From: Prunella strophiata
Lineage: Eukaryota; Chordata; Aves; Passeriformes; Prunellidae
Assembly (NCBI GenBank): GCA_036583965.1
Contig: JAZBQD010000028.1
Span: 2,604,001-2,668,000 of the forward strand
DNA length: 64,000 nucleotides
Direction of reading: 5' to 3'
The position numbers were made by a program, and so were the translations under genes. Below, piece by piece: positions 1-12,200 of the stretch. Numbering within the stretch: position 1 is the first letter of the stretch; the number at the start of each line of letters is the position of its first letter. The notes under the pieces are model-generated. The model saw only the letters and a program-made list of their open reading frames with translations. It did not search any database and was not told the DNA's origin.

Positions 1-107
1 GAGCTTGTTTTCAAGGTATATGAATTTGTATGGAATAAAGATAAAATCCTTAGATCCCACATTTTAGTGCTCTGACAGCCTTTTTATGTATTTCCTTTTA
101 TTTCCAG

Positions 108-212
108 GACAAAAGGGTTTAAAAGGACTCCCTGGGCATCCTGGACCAAATGGCTTTGATGGGCAAAAAGGTCATCGAGGAAGGCCAGGAGCAGGAATCC
201 CTGGGCCAGAAG
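108..212 (+). CDS. COL4A4: COL4A4 collagenous exon (window exon 1)
   Basis: Acceptor tttccag before 108 and donor gtgaat from 213; 105 nt, phase 1 to 1. Encodes uninterrupted Gly-X-Y ([12 protein letters not shown]...) apart from a GAGIPG imperfection. The first G of its first Gly codon lies on an exon outside the window. Bases 1-107 are the tail of that upstream intron. Confidence 0.93.
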
Positions 213-3200
213 GTGAATTGTGCTTTCCCTAATTTGGGAGAGCTGCTGGTCAAGTTGCTAATGCAGGGAAAGGTAGGGTAGAGTAAAGTAGAATTGAATT
301 GAAATGAATAGTTCAGAGAGCACTGAACTGGACAAGAGTGACAGTACTCAAGACAGATGCTGTCCCAAAGAAAACCTTGTCACTTCCCACAGGAACTACC
401 TCCTTCAATCCTCATGTATCAGTAGCTATAAATAAGAAACACAAAATGTAATTTATGATGTTATTTTTCTTTGCAATGTGACAATTTAAATCTGGCTAAA
501 TTTGGACTACAATATTCCACATGGTTGGGGTGGGACAAAATAAAAAACCCTGAACAACTCTTGAATTAAGCTCTATTTGAATTTAAAAATCATATCAACA
601 GGCTTTCGAGGCACAGCTGGTGATCCTGGTGATGAAGGTGAAAGAGGATCTACAATTGATGGCAAAAGTGGCCTTCCAGGTCCACCTGGCACAGATGGTC
701 AGAAAGGTCTTCCTGGTGACACCACATATGGCCCTCCAGGAATCCCAGGCAACAGGGGACTGCCAGGACCCCCTGGTGCACAGGGAGCAAGGGGTAATCC
801 AGGCATTCCTGGACTTCAAGGTATGGGCCAGCTTCTGTGAAACACTTCTACATGTTCAAAGGACAAAATCTGAGCAAAGGTGCTCCTGGTTCAGAAAAAG
901 CTTCCTCTCACAGATCCATAATGGTGACTGTTAACAGTATCCCTGTTTTTAGGTTTACATTTTGCTGTTTGCTGCAGTGGTGTCTCCACAGCACCACATC
1001 CTTCCCACCCACAGAGTGTTTCCTTTTACAGCTGTTCCTTTTGCCTGGCCCTAAAAAGATGCACCCATCTTTCAGTGCAGGGCACACCTACAGAACTGAG
1101 GCAGTGCTGTGCACCTGGTGCAGGCCAGTGAGCTGCTCCCATTCTGCTCCTACACATCAGAAATTCTCTTCTACAGCTGAGGGTTGTGTTTGTATTTGTT
1201 CCTTAAGGAAAGAAGGTCTCCACAACAGCCAGTTCTGAATTGCAGAAAAGCAATTTTCATAAACTATGCAAAAACTAGAGGATAAATGAGGTACTATAGT
1301 AACCAAACATGTACATTGCAAAATTGAAACTAGGAATTTTGAGGGACAGTGAGTAATGGAACTAACAATTTTTTTTTTTCCAGGACAACCTGGCACCCCA
1401 GGATTTCCAGGTGCCAAAGGTTTTAGAGGCCCAGAAGGTGATGTAGGAGCACCAGGCTGTCCAGGCTTCCCTGGCTCACCATGTGTCCCAGGCTTACCAG
1501 GACCACCTGGACTCAGAGGTGTCATGGGCCTGCCAGGACCTCAAGGTACACAACAGCCAGCAGGTTCCCTCACAGCTCTAAGCTTTGCACATATTTTCTG
1601 CCAGATTGCATCACATGATTTTTGTGGCTGGCATGACTAATGTTGCCATAGGGGCTGCTCATTACTGGGGGTGTACATTATGTTTTGCACATTTCTTTAA
1701 ACTCAAGGGATGTAGACTGTGCATCTCAGGTGTATCACAACTTTCTTTCCCATGCTGTTCCCTAACTGGCCAAATCACAGTGCTCACTATAAGTAATAAA
1801 CAAAGAGTTGTCTCTTATCTGTTGCCCTGAGTAACTTAACTGAGATCCTGTCACTACTGTGATGCTTTTATCTTCCTTATTCTTCAATGGAAGTGTTATT
1901 AGGAAGAGCTAGGAGACACATCTATCAAAAGTATTTACAAATTAGTAGGGATTTTTCACAGTGCTCTTCTATTGTCTGTCACTAAAGAAATACAAGAAAA
2001 CAAACATTCCAATTGAAAAATCTAGTGAGGGTGGGGACTCCAACATAGTGAAAAAAAGGTTTCAACTTATTTTGCCATGTTTGATGATCTCCAAATTTAT
2101 ACCAAATCTATCACTTTCTACTTTTTATATGCAATTGTGTAACTTTTGCCTGCATTTACATACATAGATTAAAGCTTTCTTTCTTAGGCTTACCAGGCTT
2201 TTAAAGGTCAGAGGGGAGACAGGGGCCTGGCTGGGCCCCCTGGAATCAAAGGTCTCAAAGGCTCTCTGGGCTCACGAGGTCTCCCAGGTCCTCCAGGCTC
2301 ACGAGGCCCCCCAGGACTGCCAGGCAATAAAGGACCCATTGGCTTCCCAGGAGAAACAGGTATGTTTAATATCCTGCAGACCACCTCACCTATAAGTTCT
2401 CATGTAGAGGGAGCCCTTCTTACTGCTGTTAAGGTTAGAAAGTACTTGTGCACCCACCTCCCTTTCCAGCTTCAAGGATAAGACTGCATCAGGGTGGAGT
2501 CAATAACCATAGAACCATACCTTGTTCTTTCTAATATGATAAAACCAAAGGGATGAATATAGTTTGATGCATCTTGGTGCATCCTGGTGCTTTAGTTGTT
2601 TTACAACACTGACATATTTCTATTTCTATCTATAATTTCCTGACTATTTGTAAGAGGTTGTAATATGCTATAATAAGAGGAATATGTTTAGGGTTAACAG
2701 AATCCCTTGAGTGGCAGTCCTGAGGGGCAGATGAGTCTAGGAAGGCTGAATATTCTTCAAAAAGGAAATTTTTAAGGCATGGAAACAGGCCATCCCATGT
2801 TCTGAAAGATGAGCCAGCAAGGAAGATGAGCAGCGGGGCTGAACAGAGCTTTAGCTGAACTCAGGAAAAAAGGGAGAGTGTTTGAAGTTTGGAAGAAGGG
2901 AGGACAAGAGTGTCTTAGGGTTATGGGGGGCAAAAATCAAAAGGCCTAAAGTGCGACCAGAACTCAATCTGGCTACTTCTGTAAAAGACAATAAAAATGT
3001 TTCTATAAATACATTATCAGCAAAAGGAGGGGGAAGGAGAATCTCTAGTTCTTTATTGGATGGGAAGGGGGAAAACACAGTAACAAAGGATGAGGTACTT
3101 AATGCCTTCTTTGCCTCTTAATAGCAAGCCCAGTCCTTTAATGGCAAGCCCAGCTGTTCTCTGGGTACCAGCCTCCTGAGCTGGAGGGCAGGGACAGGAA

Positions 3201-6200
3201 GCAGAACAAAGCCCCCATAATCCAGTAGCCACATGCAAGATCTGGTTGTGTTTTGGGGATAACTGCTTTAGGAGTAAGGGTAACCTAAATCTCCTGACTG
3301 CAGGAAGGGGGAGGCAATTTGCTTCAGTGGAATCAGGGTTTCAAGAGAAGTTTGACTGTGACATGAAGCCATGCTCCAACTAATGGTTCTCTAGTTCTGC
3401 TGATTTCCTAAGAAGTCCTTCTAAACATCCTGGTTTTGCTTTATACTATTCCTCAGAATATGACAGCAGCAGTATATGCAGACTTAACATGTAAATAAAG
3501 CATTTCATATTACCAGGAAGCAAAGGCATTCAAGGACCCCAGGGATTCCCAGGACTCCCAGGAATACAAGGCCCAATGGGAATCTTTGGTGTAAAAGGTG
3601 AAGAAGGAAAAATGGGTCTACCTGGGCCTAGTGGAGAATGTGGAGACATGGGAATAAAAGGTTTGTAAAAAATCCACTTCACTCTGTAGTTACATGTTGC
3701 TATGTTTAGTTTTGTTACTACTGTGCTAAAAATCTGTTTAATTTTTTATAGGAAAGAGAATAATCATCTGCAAGATGCAATCACAGGCAGCTCAAAATTG
3801 CTGTCTTTCATAATTTCACAATCTTTCCTAATTCTTCTGATTTAATATCACCTTGGTTAGGACTGAATAAACAAAAAAGCAAGGGAAGGATTGCAAATTC
3901 TGCCAGCAGTGAGCCTCCTGAGAAAACTGAGAACCACATTAGTATTTGAAGGCTTTCTCTATTAGGAAAGTCACCACTCGAACTGATTTTCAGGATATTT
4001 CACTCATGGGGAAATATTTACATTGCCTGTGTTACTTCCAAGGTGAAAGGGGGCCTCCAGGAGACAGCGGCTGCGTGAGCCTCCGTCTGGAGAAAGGACA
4101 AATGGGGGACCCAGGCTCTCCTGGGGACACTGGATTGAGAGGTGAAAGAGGTAAGTTCATAAAAGCCCTGCATACCCACACATTCCTCTGACATGAATCA
4201 CTGGTGGTTTTCACAGTGTGGACTCAGGGCTGCAGTAACATCCAGCCACCATACCATGTTTACAGGTTCCTAAAGTGGCTGTGTAGTTTCTTTGGGCTTT
4301 CACTAAGGCAATACACCAAGAGTGAAAGCATTGCCTTATTGAAAATCACTGTCAAACACTGGCTTGACTTGATTGGTCATTATCTCAGTTCTGCAATCAA
4401 CTTCAGGTGAAAAAGGCAATACTGGTTTCAGAGGCACACGAGGATTTCCAGGGAAGAATGGTGTTCCAGGACTACCAGGTGACCAAGGTGACACTGGAGT
4501 CATGGGGTTTCCAGGATCACGGGGTTTGCCTGGACCAAAGGGCCTTCAAGGAGTTACAGGTTTTCAAGGAGAAGCAGGTGACCAGGTAAACAGAGTGGTA
4601 GTGAAGTGTCCTGGACTTTGGAGTTATCTCCTGCTCTAAGAAATATGATGAAGGGTGCTTGTACTGTACTCACCCATTAGATGCTCCCTCTGAGAAGAGA
4701 CAGCCAGTGTAGTAGGAGCTGTAAATTCCCTAATGAAACACCTCTGTGCCTTGGTTATGTTTTAGCAGGAACTGTGGTGGGGGTTAGGAAAGGACCTTTC
4801 CTAGCTACCTGTTCTCATGTAGTGCTTTGCCACGTGGTTGAAGTCCAGGCTCCACTACACTAAATAGGGGGGCAAAAAACCAGATGCACAATCAAGTTTT
4901 TTACATTATTCTTAAGAACAGATTGACAAACCACTTACCACAGAGATCATAACATAGCAGCAGCACAATTATGCAGTTCATATGGAGCTGCTTCTTCATA
5001 TCCTGCTGAGTGAAGTGACCAAGGCAACAGACAAGACAAAGCAAGTCATCTTTGCCCCAAGCAGAACCCAGGCAAACAGTGTTGCTCAAGAACAAATAAA
5101 CAAAACCACACAAACATTTCATGCAAGATATAATTCTTCACTTTTATGCTGGGTAGGTAGACAGTGAGATTACATGAAGGAAAAGGCACAGCTATTTTCT
5201 TGGTAAAGGGACATACTTTTGCTTAGTTTGTTTAATTAAATTTCTTTGCTGTTTAAAGGTCATTATTCAAAAGGAAAAATAGGGAAATCTACATTTTTAT
5301 TGTGACATCACAATATTTCTGGTTAATGTTTATAGTAAATTTTGGGTAACATACAACAATATTGGATATATATTTTATGGTACCTTGTAAATCAAATTAT
5401 TCAAGCCATCTGTGGGGAAATTAAGCTGTTTGAGCCAAGAATGAGAATAAGCTATAAAAGCACAAATTCAAAATTATTAGCAAGTCTAACCTACAGTTTC
5501 TTGTTGTTGGCCAGTGTTAGACATGTAACAAAGACAGGATTTTTTTGTTGAGCTTAAGATATAATTTTGCTAAGAGAACCAAATGCTCCTGCAGATCATT
5601 CCTGCTACACATATCCTATGTCAAACATTTTTATTTTGTTTTTTAAAAAAAATCAGGGTGATGTTGGCTTACCAGGAAACCCTGGATATCCAGGACTGAC
5701 TGGCTCCAAAGGATGTAAAGGTAATGAGTTCATATAGACATGCTGTGAAAAAAAGCAATATTATTAGGGATATATGTGGGGTAGATAGTGAAGACTCACT
5801 AGAAAATTATTTTCACTTCTGTCCTGTTTTCCCATAAAACATGGATGTAATTAGAAATGAGTCTTGCTTACCTGAAGGCAAAAGTTGCATTTCAGTATAT
5901 TCTTTAACAGCTTGCTCCTTTGAAAGTAGGTATTGCTAATTTAGACGATAAATTCCTGTAAAATGTCATAGAACTTAAAAATTCCATCAAAACCATGGTC
6001 AAATCCATTCTTATGGATATGGAAAATTTGTCAAATCAAATAAGAGAAAATGCAATCAAAGTGAACTGTCATAATTTGCATGTGCCAAAGCAATTCTCAT
6101 TTTGTGTTCTCTTAACCCCTTCTGTGGCTGTTTATATCTATTAATGACTTTCCTGATCCCACAAAAGTGTCCAGCTTTGGTTTTGTGGATGGAAAGAATG

Positions 6201-9200
6201 CTTGTATAAAACTGTACCACAATTGTACCTCAACAGGCAAGAGAGGTGACCCAACTCCTCTGCTTGGTGCACAAGGTCAGAAAGGGCCTCTGGGAGATCC
6301 AGGATTGCCAGGTACCTCTGTTTGATTGAAGACAAAATTGGATTTAAAAATTTATTTTCTCTAAGTTTTGTTAGAGGGAGCCCTGCTCCCTGTGCATTTT
6401 GAACCACTCTGTAGAAATTCCTTTTTTTTTTTTTTTTTTTTTCCCTTTAAGGACTTTGTGGATTTCCAGGGGAGAAGGGTTTACCAGGTATCCAAGGACA
6501 GCCTGGAAGACCAGGCTCCAAGGGTGACCCTGGATATCCAGGGCCACCTGGATTACCAGGTAATGCCAAAGTTCAAAAAACAGTGTCATGGAATAGCTCA
6601 AAAGATATAATGGAACAGGAGAAGGCACTTGAGGCATCTCTGTGAGGAGGCTGGAGAAATCAGAGCTCATAGGAAGGGGGGCATTGAAAATTATTTCTGT
6701 ACCTATAGCAGCAATTGTCTGCTCAGTCTCAGAAATCAAGACCCATCAATTCTTCCTACATCCCCAAACTCTTGCATGCACTGCTGCTACACAGCTGTGT
6801 GCTGCATAGCATGGGGGGGAAAATTAACAGTTTAATAGAATTACATATTCACAGGGGCTTCTTTCACTCTCAGGAGCTACAGGTCCTCAAGGATTGCCAG
6901 GAGAACCTGGAGAAAAAGGGAAACCTGGAATTTTGGGACCTCCAGGATTGCAAGGGTTACCTGGATCTCAAGGCAGAAAAGGTAAACAGAATATACAGTG
7001 CCATTCTAGTGGTAATGTGACAGTACCAGACATAAGTACTCTTCCAGTAGTGAAAATGGAAAAGGCCTAACTGTGACTGTGATATGGACTCTGTGGTCTC
7101 TTAAACTGCTAGAAGACTTCAGCCAGTTCCCATTACCTTTGAGAAGTAACATAAATGCTACTTTGGAAAACTGGGCTACAATCTAAAATGAGTAAGGAGG
7201 AAGGTAGAAACAAAATCTGGCTTAGCTGATGTAACCAATAGCTGACCTTTAGGAAAGAAAAAGGAGTTTGCAGTAATTCACTTGTTTCACTTTCACTTCA
7301 TTTATACTGTGTTCTACATTTTCACCATGGAGTGCCACTGTTACTCTGTAAACCCAGCAGGCTGCTATGACAGCTTTGTTCTTCAAATTTGTTTTAACAA
7401 ATTGTGATAACTTGAGTTGCATTTTATTGTTGGTTTTGTTGTTGCTTGTCTGATTTTGGAGTATTTAGCATAGAAGTGTTTCCTCCAAATCCTGATTTAC
7501 GCTTCTTGCAATGGTTGTTGTGTTTAGAAAGAATATCAGTTCATCTATATAATTGTTTTTGCTGGAGAACATTATTAATTTTTACTATGCTTAGAACTGA
7601 AATTGTAAGTTATTAATACTCCATAAAGAAAGTTATCAGCTCTGTATCCTGTGTCTGTTAGTAGTGTGCCTCATAACCAGTTCCCAAACAGGAGAAAGAT
7701 TAGTGACCCATCTATAGAAACCACATTAAAGTAACACTTGGGGCTATAAAAAATGGTTAGAGAGGACAATGGATCCACTTTTTCAAATTCAGCTTAAGGA
7801 CAAACTGAGAAGGTTTCTTACAAATTACTGAAAATTCAAATGAAAAATGGAAACAATTTATGATTGCTTGCAGTAAATAAGCAGTGCTGATTTAAACTGT
7901 CATGACAGATTCCCTGCTGGTACATAATGTGCAAGAGAACATTTCAGTGTTGCAAGCAATACTTGCTGTAATAAAGGCTGAGAATGGCAGTGGCAGGGAT
8001 GTCTGAAAGGGGTCAAAAAAGAAACAAAGCATTCTTCTGCTGCTAACTTTTTTATAATTGATGGGCTCTTTCCTTCTTGCCATAAGACATTTCTTTACTA
8101 TATTGTGCAGAAGTTATCCCAAGTCCTGCACAGGAACATGACATTAACACACGTCCTGCAGAGGGAAAAGTTCAGTCCCAAATGGCAATTCATTAGAGAC
8201 TGAGCTGCCTGCTAAGCTGAGGATTCTATGTATTGCCAGCATAGCTGAAAAGAAGGTTAATACCTCTGAAACTACACCCAGTAATGAAAACTGACTGGTA
8301 TTTGTATTCCAGTTCAACTGGATATATAGATCTTGGTGCTGTTTTCAACAAGTGCTGGTGCAAGCATTAGAAATGAAATGGATAATTCATAGCTAAGTAT
8401 GTGGCCTTGTTAGTCTCATTGGTTCTTAGTTACATTAAAGGTCTTGTGACTGAATTTTTAGATTTTAAAGAACTTCTAGATTAAAAAAAAAAATTAAACA
8501 TCATCTATTAAAGCATAACCCCATTTTCTTTATTACAGTTGTTTTACTAGTTAAGGGCTTAGCCTGGCAAGGCTTACTTGTGTGAGTAATCCTTGATGGA
8601 GCAAGTAATACTCAGACCATCACCAGGAGGACTTGTGTGAGTAGGAGCTGAATTGGGCTGTACAACACAGAAACAGTGGTTCATGCTCAGGTCAGCCAAT
8701 TCAGCTGTACCTAGAAATATGGGACCATAGCAATCCAAAAATCTAGAATTACAAGTGCTGATATTATAATGGATTGTTGGCAATTGTGTCAGAAATTCCC
8801 TGGAAAGCAAGTAAAACCAAGCCATCAATCTTGCCAGAATGAGCCAAAGATCAAAAAATTTCAAATGGTGACCTGGGGGCCAAAATTAGTTAGGGGTTCT
8901 TAATAATTTTAAAATACCACTGTTAAATTCCCCAAAAGCAACTATTACATAAATTTTAAAATGGGAACATGTCCAAAGCACAGGAAGGCTACAGAAAGCA
9001 GGAGTGAGAGTTAGAATGTCATGAAAAGTTAAACAGTTAATTAAGGCCATAGAAGATATTAGAGGTTGGATTACTAGTATCCCAAATTATAAGGTGGATT
9101 ACACAGAAAGTATATTATCAATGTTTTGCAGGTTTTCAAAAAATGTTCTGGATTTAAAATTTTTCCAGACTGGTATTTGCTACACACTAGATTTATTTTT

Positions 9201-12200
9201 TTCAAGTAATCCTTTGTTAAATTTTAAGTAAAATAATTCTACAGTTTCTGAAAACAAAGCTATATGATTATAATTTTTGGTGTGCCTGGTAAAGAACTCT
9301 AGGGCTTTTTTATTTTTCATTCTCAGATGACCCATCTTTGAACTAGGGACACTTAAATTTGGCAGGTGAAGCAGCTTGATGAAGGGTATTTGTGTTGCTG
9401 TTCCTACAGCAATTTGTCCTTGTCAAATCTGACCAGTTTATAAACTTTAAAAAATATACCCATTCTTATGTGCTTAAGTAGAGCCATAAATTCTCCCAAG
9501 ATGCCTGCTCTGGATACATGGCAGATTGTGAGCTGCAGGACATGCTGGGTTAAGCACAGGCACCCAGCTGAGAACCTACATCTTCTGTGCCAGGAAGGAG
9601 CCAGAGGAGAGGAGACACACACAGATCATTCAGACTTGTGGGGAAAACCCACTGCAAGTGGGAATCCTGCAGGGCAGGGAGAGGAATTGATGGGGAAGGA
9701 AAGGAGGCAGAGATGAGCAGCAGAAGTGGAACAGAGACAGGAACAGGCACTGACAGTATCATTCAGCTCCTCCATGATCAGTGTCCCTCTCTGGAGGAAG
9801 AGGCATCCCAAGTCTGTCCCTGTCTCTGAAACCTCTTTGAAACCTGTCACAAATGACCCATCAGTTTTGCCAGACCTGTTGCTGTCACCAGGTGACAGAC
9901 TGCTGTCTGCACTGAGGAACTGTTTGTTCTCACATTTGATAGTTTATCTATACAACCAAGGAACTAAAAAGCACTGATGACATGGAGATATTTTTAACCA
10001 CGACTGCAAACAACAAACACAACCTTAGATTAGTTCAACTTTCTTAAAAATGGATTAAAAAGTGCCATCTATTGTTTTATTTATTGTGTTTTAGCAATTT
10101 TCAAAAAAGCACAAGTTATAAAGCAAAAGTTATGTCTGACTACCACAAACACTCAGCCAGTGCTAGCAGTGAACATCACTAGTGACAGAGCTGCTCTGTA
10201 TACTACCATGTGTCACCAGAGGTTTCAATTATAGATTTGTTGTCTTCAAAGACTTTGTGCTGTTCAGTTCAAAGAGCTTTTGTAATAGAGTGATACAAAA
10301 AAGCATAGTTTTCTGTGTGAAATCTGCAGGACCAGAGAAAAGAAGTCAGGTGGAAATATAGCCTCTTTTTGCTGCAGCTGGGTTAGATAGCACTTCCATT
10401 TTGAACAGAAGCTGTAAAGAAGTTCCAGCTTTTCAACTATCTTAGGTAGTGTCTGCATCCCCACCAGTGCCCATGAAGTGGTAGCACAGTGAACTTTGGA
10501 GTAGCAACCACATGTAGCAGTAGCAGTCCAGCCACAGACACAAGGTTCTCTATAGATTAGCCCATAATCTGCTAGCTGCAGGATGGAAGTACCTAAAGGA
10601 TTAAAAGTTGTGCTTTCTGATTGCTTTGATGTGAAACTGTATTATGACTGCAATTTTTAAACTTTTCACATTTGCCTTTCCAAAAAGACTGCACTGCAAT
10701 GTGATCTCATCTGCAGCTGCCAGCAATCAAATTCAGCAAATACCCCATCTTGATCCAGTGTGTGTTGTCAGATAAAAAACAAAAAAGGCTTGATTTTTAA
10801 TTGTGACTGTAAATGATGTCAGTCATACCTGTGTAACACTTCTCAGGTCTTCCTGGACTGCCTGGACTGGATGGCTTGGATGGACTAAAAGGTCAAAAGG
10901 GTTCAGCAGGAGCTCCAGGTAAAGATGAGAAATAACTGGAACAGAAAATCTTCTACATGACTGAATGTGCAAGGAAAGGTGCATGTTATTTTGATGTTTG
11001 CCTTGCCCAGAAGATATTATTAAGGCTTAGACTAAAATTTCAAACAGAATCTAAAGTATGCTTAATGGCACACCTGCACTTATTTGTAGGGGAAAACTTT
11101 CAAACTTCCATTACTCACATAGTCTTGTTGGAATGTTTCAAGGCTGTTTATAAAATTAAAAAGTTCAGTGCAGATGATTCAAAGGAGAGCCAAGTCTCTT
11201 TTTTTCTTTTAATATGTAAAAGATAAAACTAGCAAATTAAAAGGAGACTTGTGAAATCCCAGCTCCATTTAAAGTCCATGGGAGTTGTGCCTCAAACTTA
11301 AGAGGAACGTGGATTTCACTCACACTGATGTATTCACAACTTTCAAAAGGTGCTTTTGAAACACTGTTAAAAAACAATGCTTAAAATCTATCTAAAGAAT
11401 ACAAATATATGCTGGTAGAAAATTAAATTTAGAGCCATGCAATCAATTTACATTTCAAGTTACAATAATGACACCATATAAAATAACCCCTGAAGAAGAA
11501 CATTCAAGCAAAAAGATTACTTTCTTTGAAAGTGATGAATTAGGGCCAGATTCAACAAAACTCTATCCAGCTTCCAAGAGAGAACCAGAAAAACAGCACT
11601 AGGCAACCCTTGCAAGGAGGAACATCTGCAACTGGTATTTCTGTTCTGCACATCTGTATTTGTACTTGCTGTAAGCTTCATGTACATAATTGTTTTGTTA
11701 TAAAGGTCAGAGTGAGACAGGGCCCCCAGGATACTCAGGAGAAATTGGACCAAAAGGAGACAGAGGTGAACCTGGATGGCCTGGTATTTCTATTCCAGGC
11801 CCCCCTGGAGAAAGGGGCTTCCCAGGATTTCCAGGTAAGAAAAGGTTTTCTCCAAAGTGCTGCTCTGCAGTGTTGAAATTAAGCTCATACTTAATTTATT
11901 TTTCTAAAGGCTCTTACTCTGGTTAATATGAACATTACTCAGAAGATTCTTTCCCTAAAACCACTTCTGTTGTAACATGCTCATGTTTCCTGGGTAGAGA
12001 TACAGAGACTCCAGAATTTTTGGTTTATGTTATAGGAAAGGATGAAAATAGAAAATTATGGACTAGAATATACTCAGGGAACTGCTAGGTAGGGATGCCC
12101 CTTGGGAAGAAATTCCTGAGGAAAAAGAGTACAGAAGATCTGGCAGTCCCAGAACCATAGTGAATCTATCAACTGTTCTGATGTAAGATAGAACTGCTTC

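Larger units (their letters stand above)
213..2187 (+). other. COL4A4: COL4A4 introns (213-601, 821-1383, 1546-2187)
   Basis: Three short AT-rich introns around window exons 2 and 3. I see nothing in them apart from splice signals and poly-T tracts. Confidence 0.8.

Noticed and set aside
577..601. ATG-initiated open frame beginning upstream of COL4A4 window exon 2
   Set aside because: The ATG and following codons are intronic read-through; the exon starts at the AG at 600-601.
9870..9905. Acceptor-like ttgctgtcaccag in the 3.9-kb COL4A4 intron
   Set aside because: The downstream reading is not Gly-X-Y; no exon supported.
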